This document shows positions 31,980 to 32,133 of a stretch of DNA of 32,133 bases, piece by piece. Below the pieces are notes generated by a model that was given only the letters and a program-made list of their open reading frames with translations, ran no database searches and had not been told where the DNA came from. The stretch is from Clostridia bacterium (GTDB lineage Bacteria > Bacillota > Clostridia > Clostridiales > Clostridiaceae). The translations under genes were made by a program, and so were the position numbers. Position 1 is the first letter of the stretch, and every line of letters starts with the position of its first letter. Location: positions 1 through 32,133 of the forward strand of contig RZYZ01000003.1 in the NCBI GenBank assembly GCA_009930125.1, read 5' to 3'.

Positions 31980-32133
31980 CTACGCTGTTTTCTTGTAGTC
32001 GATTATTTCGGTCTGATTGTTCAAAATCTTGCTATGGAGTTTGTTGATGTTAAGCGCTACTGCGACCAGCGTGAGATCAGAAACAACCTTATTCATTGTG
32101 CGATGACGGAACCGCTTATAGTTGAGCCCATCC
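31980..32133 (-). CDS. Transposase, C-terminal fragment (IS1182-like)
   Basis: The minus-strand frame is open from the right edge to a TAG at 31980-31982, giving the last 50 residues. DGLNYKRFRHRTMNKVVSDL followed by a hydrophobic helix (LVAVALNINKLHSKI) matches the usual end of IS1182-family DDE transposases, where a short basic R-F-R-H-R-x-M-x-K-V motif precedes a helix with an N-x-N-K-L pattern. The catalytic domain is outside the window, so intactness cannot be judged. Confidence 0.65.
   Translation of the reverse strand, partial: DGLNYKRFRHRTMNKVVSDLTLVAVALNINKLHSKILNNQTEIIDYKKTA

Larger units (their letters stand above)
31817..32133 (-). mobile_element. Insertion sequence end, IS1182-like (continues past window)
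   Basis: A transposase C-terminus on the minus strand (see 31980-32133), followed by about 110 noncoding bases and a terminal hairpin starting with GGGTCGTTGCAAAACTA, of the kind found at IS1182-type ends. The element runs off the right edge, so the second end and any target duplication cannot be seen. The exact left boundary (near 31817) is inferred. Confidence 0.6.

Overview
The window looks like a chromosomal segment of a fermentative, anaerobic Clostridia-type Firmicute. Evidence: a six-cysteine SCIFF peptide with its radical-SAM maturase (a near-signature of Clostridia), a full-length pyruvate:ferredoxin oxidoreductase, a Gram-positive SOS box (GAAC-N4-GTTC) at dinB, strong AGGAGG ribosome-binding sites, frequent TTG starts and many U-tailed intrinsic terminators. 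Base composition is moderate. I see no tRNA, rRNA, CRISPR or phage genes. One insertion sequence enters at the right edge.

Layout. 1-3300: the 3' end of an ECF transporter S component, a membrane-anchored helical protein (-) and a membrane-anchored alpha/beta hydrolase (+). 3381-5040: an SOS-controlled dinB plus a small partner gene. 5068-6753: a secreted three-SH3 C39-like peptidase. 6968-10504: nifJ, preceded by an unusual structured leader and a palindromic operator. 10715-13552: a beta-CASP metallo-beta-lactamase RNase and murG. 13771-15195: two convergent GNAT acetyltransferases, one with an ATA start and one broken by an in-frame TAA. 15340-19519: a minus-strand 2-keto-3-deoxygluconate (KDG) block, consisting of SGNH esterase, IclR regulator, KDPG aldolase and two PfkB sugar kinases, with a clear IclR-type operator. 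19844-22953: SCIFF peptide, maturase and a PLP decarboxylase in one plus-strand operon. 23015-28789: a 1924-residue DUF4011/SF1 helicase with nuclease-like and transglutaminase-like parts. 28978-31784: a DUF4349 membrane protein and a RocB-type M20 peptidase. 31817-end: an IS end with the transposase C-terminus.

How the genes work together. KDG kinase and KDPG aldolase convert 2-keto-3-deoxygluconate to pyruvate and glyceraldehyde-3-phosphate, and NifJ oxidises the pyruvate to acetyl-CoA, so the catabolic genes fit a sugar-acid/pectin fermenter. The SCIFF unit makes a thioether-bridged ranthipeptide; its link to the following decarboxylase is unexplained and is among the more interesting points. 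The other main unknowns are the nifJ 5' leader (three tandem hairpins), the giant helicase, and the two irregular acetyltransferase genes. All calls come from reading the sequence; no database search was run.
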